A DNA stretch of 10,179 nt from Pseudomonadaceae bacterium UBA5811 (GTDB taxonomy: Bacteria > Pseudomonadota > Gammaproteobacteria > Pseudomonadales > Pseudomonadaceae). Of the stretch, positions 1 through 5,872 are shown in pieces. The notes below the pieces were generated by a model. The model was not told where the DNA came from. It saw nothing but the letters and a program-made list of their open reading frames with translations, and did no database searches. The number at the start of each line of letters is the position of its first letter. Positions within the stretch are counted from its first letter, which is position 1. The stretch covers positions 1-10,179 of the forward strand of contig DIDB01000217.1 in NCBI GenBank assembly GCA_002417905.1, given 5' to 3'. The translations under genes and the position numbers were made by a program.

Positions 1-984
1 CCGCTGGACCAGCGCCCGGCCATTGCCCGGATTGATCTCCTGGTGCAGCACCCGGCTGGCATGGGCATAGAGCACCGGATCATTGCGGACCTTTTCATAA
101 GACGGCAACCGCACCACCGTGTGCTCGCGCTCCAGTGAGGCCAGGCCAGCCGGACTGGCCACGGCAGCGTCACCAGACCCGGCACCCTCTCCCTGGTGCG
201 GCTCCAGAGCGCAACGCTCCAGGTCCCGGGTATTCACATAAGGATTGATCACTCGGTCAATCTGGCCGGGCCGGTCAATCCGGCTCGAATCGATTTCCAT
301 CCAGCCTTCCGGGCTGTCCTGGCGAATAAAGGCCGTGCCCCGCACATCCGTAATCGAGGCGACCGGCTCGCCAGCTGCCAGCCGGTGGGCCACCTCCACC
401 ACAGCCCGCTCGGCATTGCCATACAGCAGCAGGTCGGCAGTGGCATCGACCAGGATGGAGCGCCGTACCTGATCCTGCCAGTGGTCATAGTGGGCAATGC
501 GCCGCAACGAAGCCTCGATGCCCCCGAGAATCACCGGTACCTGGCTGTAGGCCTCCTTGCAGCGCTGGCTGTACACCAGACTGGCCCGGTCCGGCCGCCG
601 GCCGGCCTGGCCACCCGGGGTATAGGCATCGTCAGAACGGATTTTCCGGTCGGCGGTGTAACGGTTGATCATGGAATCCATATTGCCGGCCGCCACCCCG
701 AAAAACAGGTTGGGCGCACCCAGCCGGCGGAAATCCTCCGGACTGCGCCAGTCTGGCTGGCTGATAATGCCAACCCGGAATCCCTGGTCCTCCAGCAGCC
801 GGCCGATGATCGCCATGCCGAACGACGGATGATCCACATAGGCATCCCCGGTGACGATGATCACATCACAGGAATCCCAGCCCAGCTGCGCCATTTCTGC
901 ACGGCTCATCGGCAGGAAAGGCGCGGGGCCGAAGCATTCAGCCCAGTATCTGGGATAGTCGAACAGGGCTTTTACAGCAGACAT
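1..984 (-). CDS. ygiQ: YgiQ-family radical SAM protein, N-terminal part (truncated by window edge)
   Basis: This is the first 328 codons of a YgiQ-type (UPF0313) radical SAM protein; the C-terminal part lies beyond base 1. The translation follows the E. coli YgiQ N-terminus as I remember it, almost block by block: [79 protein letters not shown], and [19 protein letters not shown] at the edge. The radical SAM CxxxCxxC cluster of this family comes further downstream and is not in the window, so it cannot be checked. The substrate is not established for the family. The ATG at 982-984 was chosen because it reproduces the family N-terminus, although no strong Shine-Dalgarno precedes it. The gene starts 40 bp after the alr stop on the same strand with no terminator between, suggesting co-transcription. 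Confidence 0.93.
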   Translation of the reverse strand, partial: MSAVKALFDYPRYWAECFGPAPFLPMSRAEMAQLGWDSCDVIIVTGDAYVDHPSFGMAIIGRLLEDQGFRVGIISQPDWRSPEDFRRLGAPNLFFGVAAGNMDSMINRYTADRKIRSDDAYTPGGQAGRRPDRASLVYSQRCKEAYSQVPVILGGIEASLRRIAHYDHWQDQVRRSILVDATADLLLYGNAERAVVEVAHRLAAGEPVASITDVRGTAFIRQDSPEGWMEIDSSRIDRPGQIDRVINPYVNTRDLERCALEPHQGEGAGSGDAAVASPAGLASLEREHTVVRLPSYEKVRNDPVLYAHASRVLHQEINPGNGRALVQR

Positions 985-1024
985 GGCAGGCAACCTGGGG
1001 CAGCGGGGCAAAAAATACCGGAAC

Positions 1025-2098
1025 TCAGTCCCGGTAATCACGGGGAACCCGGGCGGTCACCCGGGTCAGCAGCTCATAACCAATGGTGCCACAGGCCCGG
1101 GCCACCTCGTCCACCGGCAAGTCCCCCCCCCACAGCTCCACCGCATCCCCTGGCCGGGCCTCCGGAAGAGGGGTCAGGTCCACCATCAGCATGTCCATGG
1201 ATACCCGCCCGGCCAGCGGCACCCGCTGGCCCCGAACCAGCACCGGCGTTCCGGCAGGTGCCGAACGGGGATAGCCATCGGCATAGCCGCAACTGACCGT
1301 ACCAATCCGCGAAGGCTGCCGGGCTATCCAGCTGGCGCCGTAACCGATGGACTCCCCGGCGGCAACCTCACGCACCGCAATCAGCTGCGCCGTCAGCGCC
1401 ATGACCGGCTGCAGGCCGGAAACCACAGCCGGCTGACCGGCAAAGGGCGCGGCACCATACAGCATGATGCCCGGCCGGACCCAGTCCAGATGCGCCTCTG
1501 GCAGGCCCAGCACAGCGGCCGAATTGGCCAGCGAGCGACCAGCAAACGGCAGATCCTGCAACCCGGCGACACAGGCCAGCTGCCGGGTGGTCAGCGGATG
1601 GCCCGGCTCATCGGCACAGGCAAAGTGGCTCAGCAGGTTCAAACTGGCCACCTGCGCCATTCCCTGCAGCCGGGCAGAGACCTGGCGCAGCGCATCCGGG
1701 GCAAAGCCAAGCCGGTGCATGCCTGAATCCAGCTTGAGCCAGATATTCAGGGGCCGGACCAGCCGGGCCTGGTGCAGCAGCTCCAGCTGATCCGGGCGCT
1801 GCAGGACAATATCCAGCGACTGGTCAGCCGCCAGCCCATATTCATCCGCCGAGAAGCAGCCCTCCAGCAGCAGGATGCGCGCCTCCGGCTGTAGTGCCCG
1901 GACCTGGAGTGCCTCCTCCAGACAGGCCACGGCGAAGCCCTCCGCCCCGGCCAGTGCGGTCACCACCTCACTGACTCCGTGCCCATACGCATTGGCCTTG
2001 ACCACGGCAAACACCCGGCTGCCCGGCGCAGCCTGCCGGGCCCGCTGATAATTGTGGCGCAGGGCCGCCAGATGGATTGAAGCGACAAGCGGTCGCAT
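1025..2098 (-). CDS. alr: Alanine racemase (PLP-dependent)
   Basis: Cytoplasmic PLP enzyme that interconverts L- and D-alanine, supplying D-Ala for peptidoglycan. The 357-residue protein has the usual family length. The PLP-binding lysine is K34 in [11 protein letters not shown], and the second catalytic base is Y253 in ESIGYGASW. Other family blocks are [13 protein letters not shown] (around 120-132), [10 protein letters not shown] (208-216), CGYADGYPR (270-278) and GRVSMDM (297-303). The frame stays open upstream to 2224, but the ATG at 2096-2098 gives the canonical N-terminus and has a GGAGAG Shine-Dalgarno 6 nt before it, so the 42-residue extension is rejected. In related bacteria alr normally follows dnaB directly; here about 1.8 kb with two toxin-antitoxin modules separates them. 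The paralogue DadX cannot be fully excluded by sequence, but the dnaB-alr-ygiQ neighbourhood favours Alr. Confidence 0.96.
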   Translation of the reverse strand: MRPLVASIHLAALRHNYQRARQAAPGSRVFAVVKANAYGHGVSEVVTALAGAEGFAVACLEEALQVRALQPEARILLLEGCFSADEYGLAADQSLDIVLQRPDQLELLHQARLVRPLNIWLKLDSGMHRLGFAPDALRQVSARLQGMAQVASLNLLSHFACADEPGHPLTTRQLACVAGLQDLPFAGRSLANSAAVLGLPEAHLDWVRPGIMLYGAAPFAGQPAVVSGLQPVMALTAQLIAVREVAAGESIGYGASWIARQPSRIGTVSCGYADGYPRSAPAGTPVLVRGQRVPLAGRVSMDMLMVDLTPLPEARPGDAVELWGGDLPVDEVARACGTIGYELLTRVTARVPRDYRD

Positions 2099-2137
2099 GG
2101 AACACTCTCCGCACAGCCAGACCGGCTGCTGATCATA

Positions 2138-2149
2138 CGCCTGCAGGCG
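2138..2149. repeat. Perfect 12-bp palindrome upstream of alr
   Basis: CGCCTGCAGGCG is a perfect 12-bp palindrome lying 40 bp upstream of the alr start. On the minus strand it is followed at once by TATGAT (2137-2132), which resembles a -10 box; the nearest good -35-like hexamer, TTGCCA (2164-2159), is 21 bp away, longer than usual. The rest of the vapC-alr gap (2099-2301) shows no gene, no clear terminator and no convincing promoter. The palindrome could be an operator or simply a chance G+C-rich dyad. Confidence 0.3.
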
Positions 2150-2301
2150 GACCTTTGCTGGCAAGGATCTGGCCATCATCCTTTTCCGGGTATGTTCCTT
2201 CCAGGTTTCCCAAGGCCCAATCAAGGGCTGTGGTGTGCAGCAGGATTTTCCTCAATTGATTCGCAGGTCGGCAGGGGTATAAGGAACGGCACCGAACGCA
2301 T

Positions 2302-2715
2302 TCATAGCGTGATTAGGGCGACCCAGTCCTCAATTCTCAAGCCAGGTACACGGTCAAACTCGCGGCGGCTGCTGGTAACGACTATCAGTCCCTGCGAGCG
2401 CGCGTGCCCGGCAATCATCTGGTCATATGGGCCGATCTGCTTGCCGAGGCGGGCCAGCTCAGCGCGGAGCTGGCCCGTGTGGGCGGCAGCCTCCTGGTCG
2501 TACCTGAGCACTTCCAGGCGAGCTGCAAAGCCTTCCACGCCCGCAAGATTGCGCTCGGGGTTAGAGGATTTCTCCGCGCCGTAGATCAGTTCCATCAGCG
2601 TCACGGTGCTGATGCACATCTGGTCATAGTGGCGCTGGAATGCCTCGCGCACCTCTTGCGGACGGTTCCTGATGGTGAAGATGCAGATATTGGTATCGAG
2701 CATGAACTTGAGCAT
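2302..2715 (-). CDS. vapC: VapC toxin, PIN-domain ribonuclease (type II TA)
   Basis: PIN-domain endoribonuclease toxin of the enterobacterial VapC/MvpA group, whose characterised members cleave initiator tRNA(fMet) in the anticodon stem-loop. The 137-residue protein carries the acidic catalytic residues where expected: D7 in MLDTN, E42 in LMELIYGAEKS and D98 in GPYDQMIAGHA, plus E119. The family TNN segment before REF reads T-S-S (114-116), so the asparagines often found there are replaced by serines. The C-terminus continues five residues past the usual IEDW-V end. The ATG overlaps the vapB stop by one base (TGATG), the usual translational coupling of an antitoxin-first operon. The toxin is probably active, but whether the serine changes weaken metal binding is not known. 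After the stop there are 203 bp to alr on the same strand without an obvious terminator. Confidence 0.93.
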   Translation of the reverse strand: MLKFMLDTNICIFTIRNRPQEVREAFQRHYDQMCISTVTLMELIYGAEKSSNPERNLAGVEGFAARLEVLRYDQEAAAHTGQLRAELARLGKQIGPYDQMIAGHARSQGLIVVTSSRREFDRVPGLRIEDWVALITL

Positions 2716-2945
2716 CAGAAGGACTCGCGGTCCTGATCGGCTGGCTCTTCACGCTCTACCATGAAGTCGGAGGTAACACCTTCGCCATCGAAGCAGCTAT
2801 CCCAGGATTGGCCGGCAGGTGTGATGATCCTGGTGCGCCCCACAGCGACCACATCGACTCGTTTCACGTCATCAGGAAGCGCGACGGCCTTGGGCAGTCT
2901 CACGGCCTGACTACGATTGCTCTGAAAAACAGCGCCTTGTTCCAC
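2715..2945 (-). CDS. vapB: VapB antitoxin (SpoVT/AbrB-type DNA-binding)
   Basis: Antitoxin that binds and neutralises VapC and, by family knowledge, represses its own operon with VapC as co-repressor. The 76-residue protein begins VEQGAVFQSNRSQAVRLPKA, the standard swapped-hairpin AbrB domain of the VagC/VapB group (about residues 4-48, through VAVGRTRIITPAG), and ends with the toxin-binding tail containing FMVERE and RESF. I choose the GTG at 2943-2945: it gives the family length and alignment, and GAGG lies 6 nt upstream. A further in-frame GTG at 2955-2957 would add four residues (MRCA) but would remove that Shine-Dalgarno. The stop overlaps the vapC ATG. The upstream dyad and promoter described separately fit autoregulation. 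Confidence 0.92.
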   Translation of the reverse strand: MEQGAVFQSNRSQAVRLPKAVALPDDVKRVDVVAVGRTRIITPAGQSWDSCFDGEGVTSDFMVEREEPADQDRESF

Positions 2946-2958
2946 GGCACACCTCACG

Positions 2959-2978
2959 GGATATATAAACGTATATCC
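2959..2978. promoter_or_regulatory. Inverted-repeat operator in front of vapBC
   Basis: A perfect 7-bp inverted repeat, GGATATA (2959-2965) and TATATCC (2972-2978), separated by 6 bp, lies 13 bp upstream of the chosen vapB start. The half-site recurs nearby in direct orientation: GGATAT at 2997-3002 and GGGATATA at 3009-3016, the latter matching 2958-2965. Clustered half-sites of this kind are typical of AbrB-type VapB binding regions, and this dyad sits where transcription from the predicted promoter would begin. Binding by VapB/VapBC is inferred. Confidence 0.6.
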
Positions 2979-2979
2979 T

Positions 2980-3007
2980 ATAGTATCTGCGCCAATGGAT
3001 ATGTCAG
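2980..3007 (-). promoter_or_regulatory. Candidate sigma-70 promoter for vapBC
   Basis: On the minus strand CTGACA (3007-3002, five of six matches to the -35 consensus) is followed after 16 bp by TACTAT (2985-2980, four of six matches to the -10). Initiation would fall inside the 2959-2978 dyad, so a bound repressor would block it directly. The direct-repeat half-sites overlap or flank the -35 element. The plus strand of the same region has TATAAG (3028-3033) as a possible -10 for hepT, but with no convincing -35. Confidence 0.45.
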
Positions 3008-3086
3008 CGGGATATACAAGCAGGTCTTATAAGGCGACCTCGAAAGCCCTCCGTACTAAACCACCCCATCTATCCAGCCCATTGGG

Positions 3087-3120
3087 TTGACTACTCCCTG
3101 CCCTAAAGGACGGGGATTCC
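3087..3120 (-). mobile_element. Possible right-end remnant of an IS200/IS605-family element
   Basis: On the minus strand a hairpin forms between CCCCGTCC (3115-3108) and GGGCAGGG (3103-3096) around a TTTA loop, with one C-A mismatch and one G-T wobble. It is preceded by GGAAT and followed by AGTAG and then TCAA (3090-3087). This resembles the conserved right-end hairpin and TCAA cleavage site I associate with IS605-group elements and the 3' end of tnpB/omegaRNA. No tnpA or tnpB is present in the window, so it would be a solitary relic. A chance stem-loop or a regulatory hairpin for hepT, which starts 28 bp further on, is the alternative. Confidence 0.4.
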
Positions 3121-3148
3121 CAATTCAACGAGAACAGGACAGCGGTAC

Positions 3149-3562
3149 ATGATCGATGCACCTCTTGATTTCAGCCCCCTGGAAAAAGCCGTTACCCGTT
3201 TGAGTGAAGGGCTGGCGCGCTATCAACAGGACATCAGTGATACTCAAATCCGGGATGGACTGATTCAGCGGTTCGAGTTTACTTATGAGATCAGCCACAA
3301 AATGCTGAAGCGTTTTCTGGCCGCTACTGCAGCAAATCCTGCCGAATTCTCCGAGATGAGCTTTCAGGACCTGATTCGTACAGGTAATGAACATAACCTG
3401 TTGTCCGGCAGTTGGCCTGAGTGGCGCAAATACCGTGATATGCGCGCCAAAACCAGTCACACCTATGATGAGGAGGCTGCTCTGGTCGTGGTCAGTGCCA
3501 TTCCTGACTTTCTGGATGAAGCCAGACACCTGCTTCAGCGCCTGAAAAAAGCCTCTGCATGA
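3149..3562 (+). CDS. hepT: HEPN-domain toxin / nucleotidyltransferase substrate-binding protein (HepT, HI0074-like)
   Basis: A 137-residue, mostly helical HEPN protein of the HI0074 type, partner of the minimal nucleotidyltransferase encoded next. The signature RX4HXY is intact: R99-AKTS-H104-T-Y106, within the family segment SHTYDEE. In the characterised HepT-MntA (type VII) system of Shewanella, HepT is an RNase toxin whose tyrosine in this motif is AMPylated by MntA, so Y106 is the expected modification site. An earlier family block is RFEFTYEISHKMLKR (41-55). The ATG at 3149 has AGGA 9 nt upstream. The stop overlaps the mntA start by 4 bp (ATGA). Base composition is lower than in the surrounding core genes (3181-3300 is 59 G+C of 120), in keeping with transfer, though the flagellar genes here are also less G+C rich. 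Toxicity is inferred from the family. Confidence 0.88.
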   Translation: MIDAPLDFSPLEKAVTRLSEGLARYQQDISDTQIRDGLIQRFEFTYEISHKMLKRFLAATAANPAEFSEMSFQDLIRTGNEHNLLSGSWPEWRKYRDMRAKTSHTYDEEAALVVVSAIPDFLDEARHLLQRLKKASA

Positions 3563-3876
3563 GACCGCCAAAGATTGATCTTCAGCCTGAACACTGGGTG
3601 ATTGTGCGTGATCTGTTGCAAAAGCACGTTCCCCGATATGAGGTATGGGCATTCGGCTCCCGCGCCAGGTGGCAGGCCAGAAAGTTCTCCGATCTGGATC
3701 TGGCCATCATCACCGAAAAACCCCTGTCACTGGATGTCCTTGCCGCCTTGCGTGATGACCTGTCCGAATCGGATCTTCCCTGGAAAGTAGATCTACTGGA
3801 CTGGGCGACTACCAGCGAATCCTTTAAAAGAATCATTGAACAGACGAAAGTCGTGCTACAGAAAGCACCGCATTGA
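3559..3876 (+). CDS. mntA: Minimal nucleotidyltransferase antitoxin (MntA, HI0073-like)
   Basis: A 105-residue protein of the minimal nucleotidyltransferase (MNT) family. The GSX10DXD motif is exact: G33-S34 in AFGSRAR, then D45-L-D47 in SDLDLAI; the third metal ligand is D78 in KVDLLDW. In characterised HepT-MntA pairs this enzyme transfers AMP from ATP to a tyrosine of HepT and silences it. Toxin-first order and the 4-bp ATGA overlap with hepT match the known operons. The gene ends 42 bp before the dnaB stop on the opposite strand. That gap (3877-3918) is G+C rich but shows no T-run, so I see no intrinsic terminator for either gene. Active-site residues are all present, so the antitoxin is expected to be catalytically competent. 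Confidence 0.9.
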   Translation: MRPPKIDLQPEHWVIVRDLLQKHVPRYEVWAFGSRARWQARKFSDLDLAIITEKPLSLDVLAALRDDLSESDLPWKVDLLDWATTSESFKRIIEQTKVVLQKAPH

Positions 3877-3918
3877 CCCGGTGCGCGGCAAGCCCCACGG
3901 GCCAGAACGGGAAGGCCG

Positions 3919-5319
3919 TCAATCGTCGTCGAACTGGTAACTGCCAGCCGCCAGGTTGTCAAAGCGGGTGTACTTGCCCTGGAAGGCCAGCCGTACTGTG
4001 CCAATAGGGCCATTCCGCTGCTTGCCAATAATGATTTCGGCAATGCCCTTGTGCTCGGTTTCCGGGTGATAGACTTCCTCCCGGTACACAAACATAATGA
4101 TATCGGCGTCCTGTTCAATGGCCCCCGACTCCCGCAGGTCCGAGTTGACCGGCCGCTTGTTGGGCCGCTGCTCCAGGGAGCGGTTCAGCTGGGACAGGGC
4201 CACCACCGGGCAGTTGAATTCCTTGGCCAGCGCCTTGAGCGACCGGGAAATTTCAGAAATTTCGTTGGTCCGGTTATCCCCGGACGAACCGGGAATCCGC
4301 ATCAGCTGCAGGTAATCCACCATAATCAGCCCCAGCTCGCCATGCTCGCGGACCACCCGCCGGGCCCGGGCGCGCATTTCCGCCGGGGAAATGCCCGCCG
4401 TATCATCAATCAGCAGCTTGCGCTCGTTGAGCAGGTTGACCGCCGAGGTCAGCCGGGGCCAGTCATCATCATCCAGCCGTCCGGTCCGCACCCGGGTCTG
4501 GTCAATACGGCCCAGCGAGGACAGCATGCGCATCACCAGGGCATCGGCGGGCATTTCCAGCGAAAACACCAGCACCGCCTTCTCGCTGCGCAGCGCGGCA
4601 TTTTCCACGATATTCATGGCAAAGGTGGTTTTGCCCATGGAGGGCCGGCCGGCCACAATCACCAGATCCGCCGGCTGCAAACCAGTGGTTTTCTCATCCA
4701 GGTCGGTAAAGCCGGTGGACAGCCCGGTCAGCCCCCCCGGACTGTTGAACAGCGAGTCAATCCGCTCGATGGTCCGGGCCAGGATGTCATTGATGGCCAC
4801 CGGGCCACCGCTCTTGGGGCGGGCCTCGGCAATCTGGAAGACCTGGCGCTCGGCCTCATCCAGAATTTCATCCGCCTGGCGCCCCTGGGGAAAATAGGCA
4901 CTGTCGGCAATCTGCCCGCTGGCAGAAATCAGCCGGCGCAACGTAGCCCGCTCCCGCACGATCAGCGCATAGGCGCGGATATTGGCCACCGACGGCGTAT
5001 TTTTTGCCAGCTCGCCCAGATAGGCCAGCCCGCCCACCTGGGACAGCAGCCCTTCCTTGTCCAGCTGCTCGGACAGGGTCACCACATCAAAGGGATGGTG
5101 GCGCTCGGCCAGCCGGGCCGCCGCCCGGAAAATCAGCCGGTGGTCGTGGCGATAAAAATCGCTGTCGTCCACCTGGTCGGCAACCTGCTCCCATGAATCG
5201 TTGTCCAGCATCAGTCCGCCCAGAACCGCCTGCTCGGCCTCAATGGAGTGCGGCGGAATTTTCAGGCTGGCGGTATCCCAATCGTATGGCACGCTATTCT
5301 GGCTATCGTTCACGGGCAT
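3919..5319 (-). CDS. dnaB: Replicative DNA helicase DnaB
   Basis: Hexameric 5'-3' helicase that unwinds the replication fork and interacts with primase. At 466 residues it has normal length and carries no intein. The N-terminal domain starts PPHSIEAEQAVLGGLMLD (22-39). The RecA-like ATPase domain contains Walker A GRPSMGKTT (224-232), FSLEMP with E255, Walker B LIMVDYLQLM (331-340), ALSQLNRSLEQR (374-385), SDLRESGAIEQDAD (393-406), and the arginine-finger region KQRNGPIGTV (433-442). It ends in the acidic tail FDDD. The ATG at 5317-5319 has AGGA only 3 nt upstream, a short spacing. An intrinsic terminator ends 15 nt upstream, so expression depends on read-through or on a promoter overlapping that terminator. 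Downstream it converges with mntA, and alr, its expected neighbour, is displaced. Confidence 0.98.
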   Translation of the reverse strand: MPVNDSQNSVPYDWDTASLKIPPHSIEAEQAVLGGLMLDNDSWEQVADQVDDSDFYRHDHRLIFRAAARLAERHHPFDVVTLSEQLDKEGLLSQVGGLAYLGELAKNTPSVANIRAYALIVRERATLRRLISASGQIADSAYFPQGRQADEILDEAERQVFQIAEARPKSGGPVAINDILARTIERIDSLFNSPGGLTGLSTGFTDLDEKTTGLQPADLVIVAGRPSMGKTTFAMNIVENAALRSEKAVLVFSLEMPADALVMRMLSSLGRIDQTRVRTGRLDDDDWPRLTSAVNLLNERKLLIDDTAGISPAEMRARARRVVREHGELGLIMVDYLQLMRIPGSSGDNRTNEISEISRSLKALAKEFNCPVVALSQLNRSLEQRPNKRPVNSDLRESGAIEQDADIIMFVYREEVYHPETEHKGIAEIIIGKQRNGPIGTVRLAFQGKYTRFDNLAAGSYQFDDD

Positions 5320-5334
5320 TCATCCTGGGCGCAT

Positions 5335-5370
5335 AAAAAACAAAAGGCACGCTACCGGCAATAGCGTGCC
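5335..5370 (-). terminator. Intrinsic terminator between rplI and dnaB
   Basis: On the minus strand GGCACGCTA (5370-5362) pairs perfectly with TAGCGTGCC (5354-5346) around a 7-nt loop, followed by the T-tract TTTTGTTTTTT (5345-5335). The 9-bp stem and the T-tract are strong. It should end most transcripts of the rpsF-rplI operon; the dnaB start codon follows only 15 nt later. Confidence 0.88.
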
Positions 5371-5377
5371 TTCCTGT

Positions 5378-5394
5378 GCCAGCCGGAGGCTGGC
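5378..5394 (-). repeat. Second hairpin just after rplI
   Basis: GCCAGCC and GGCTGGC form a perfect 7-bp stem with a 3-nt loop, 11 nt after the rplI stop and directly ahead of the terminator. There is no T-run of its own. It may protect the 3' end of the ribosomal protein mRNA or assist termination; that role is inferred. Confidence 0.5.
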
Positions 5395-5405
5395 CACCGG
5401 GCCGG

Positions 5406-5852
5406 TCAGGCCGCAGCGACGATCAGCTTGACCACAGCTTCCACGTCAGAGTGCAGGTGAACGGAAACATCGTATTCACCCACCTGACGGATGGTGCCGT
5501 TGGGCAACCGCACTTCGCTCTTGGCCACTTCCACGCCGGAGGCGGTCAGAGCTTCAGCAATATCCGCCGTGCCAATGGAGCCGAACAGCTTGCCTTCGTC
5601 ACCTGCCACTGCAGTCAGGGTCACTTCCAGCTCGGACAGCTGGGCAGCGCGGGATTCCGCATAGGCTCTCTTCTCGGCCGCCAGTTTTTCCAGCTCGGCC
5701 CGGCGGGCCTCAAAGGCCGCGACATTTTCAGCCGTGGCCATGGTGGCCTTGGCCTGGGGCAACAGATAGTTACGGGCATAGCCGCTTTTGACGTTTACCT
5801 TGTCACCCAGGTTACCCAGATTGGTGATCTTTTCCAGCAGAATGATTTCCAT
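5406..5852 (-). CDS. rplI: 50S ribosomal protein L9
   Basis: Large-subunit protein that binds 23S rRNA near the base of the L1 stalk. The 148-residue length is typical. The N-terminal domain, [19 protein letters not shown] followed by [16 protein letters not shown] (about 21-36), is the L9 signature; a long charged connecting helix (about 41-74, rich in A, E, K and R) leads to the C-terminal domain with GKLFGSIG and [25 protein letters not shown] lies upstream of the ATG at a normal distance. It is the last gene of the rpsF operon, 20 bp after the membrane protein gene, and is followed by two hairpins, the second a terminator. Confidence 0.98.
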   Translation of the reverse strand: MEIILLEKITNLGNLGDKVNVKSGYARNYLLPQAKATMATAENVAAFEARRAELEKLAAEKRAYAESRAAQLSELEVTLTAVAGDEGKLFGSIGTADIAEALTASGVEVAKSEVRLPNGTIRQVGEYDVSVHLHSDVEAVVKLIVAAA

Positions 5853-5872
5853 TCGGTATTACCTCTTAAAAT

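Noticed and set aside
196..1296. Long plus-strand open frame opposite ygiQ and alr
   Set aside because: It straddles two well-supported minus-strand genes, is rich in Pro, Gly, Arg and His as expected of a G+C-rich shadow frame, and resembles no family.
2099..2224. 42-codon N-terminal extension of alr in the same frame
   Set aside because: The ATG at 2098 has a good Shine-Dalgarno and gives the family N-terminus; the extension matches nothing in alanine racemases.
2302..3918. Target-site duplications flanking the TA insert
   Set aside because: I compared the sequences after dnaB and before alr by eye and saw no convincing matching direct repeat, so no boundary is claimed.
4051..5196. 381-codon plus-strand frame opposite dnaB
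   Set aside because: Antisense shadow of dnaB with low-complexity G/Q/R/H composition and no recognisable domain.
5317..5334. Tiny leader frames before dnaB, such as a four-codon ATG frame at 5335-5320 whose stop abuts the dnaB ATG
   Set aside because: Too short, without a Shine-Dalgarno of its own, and likely chance.
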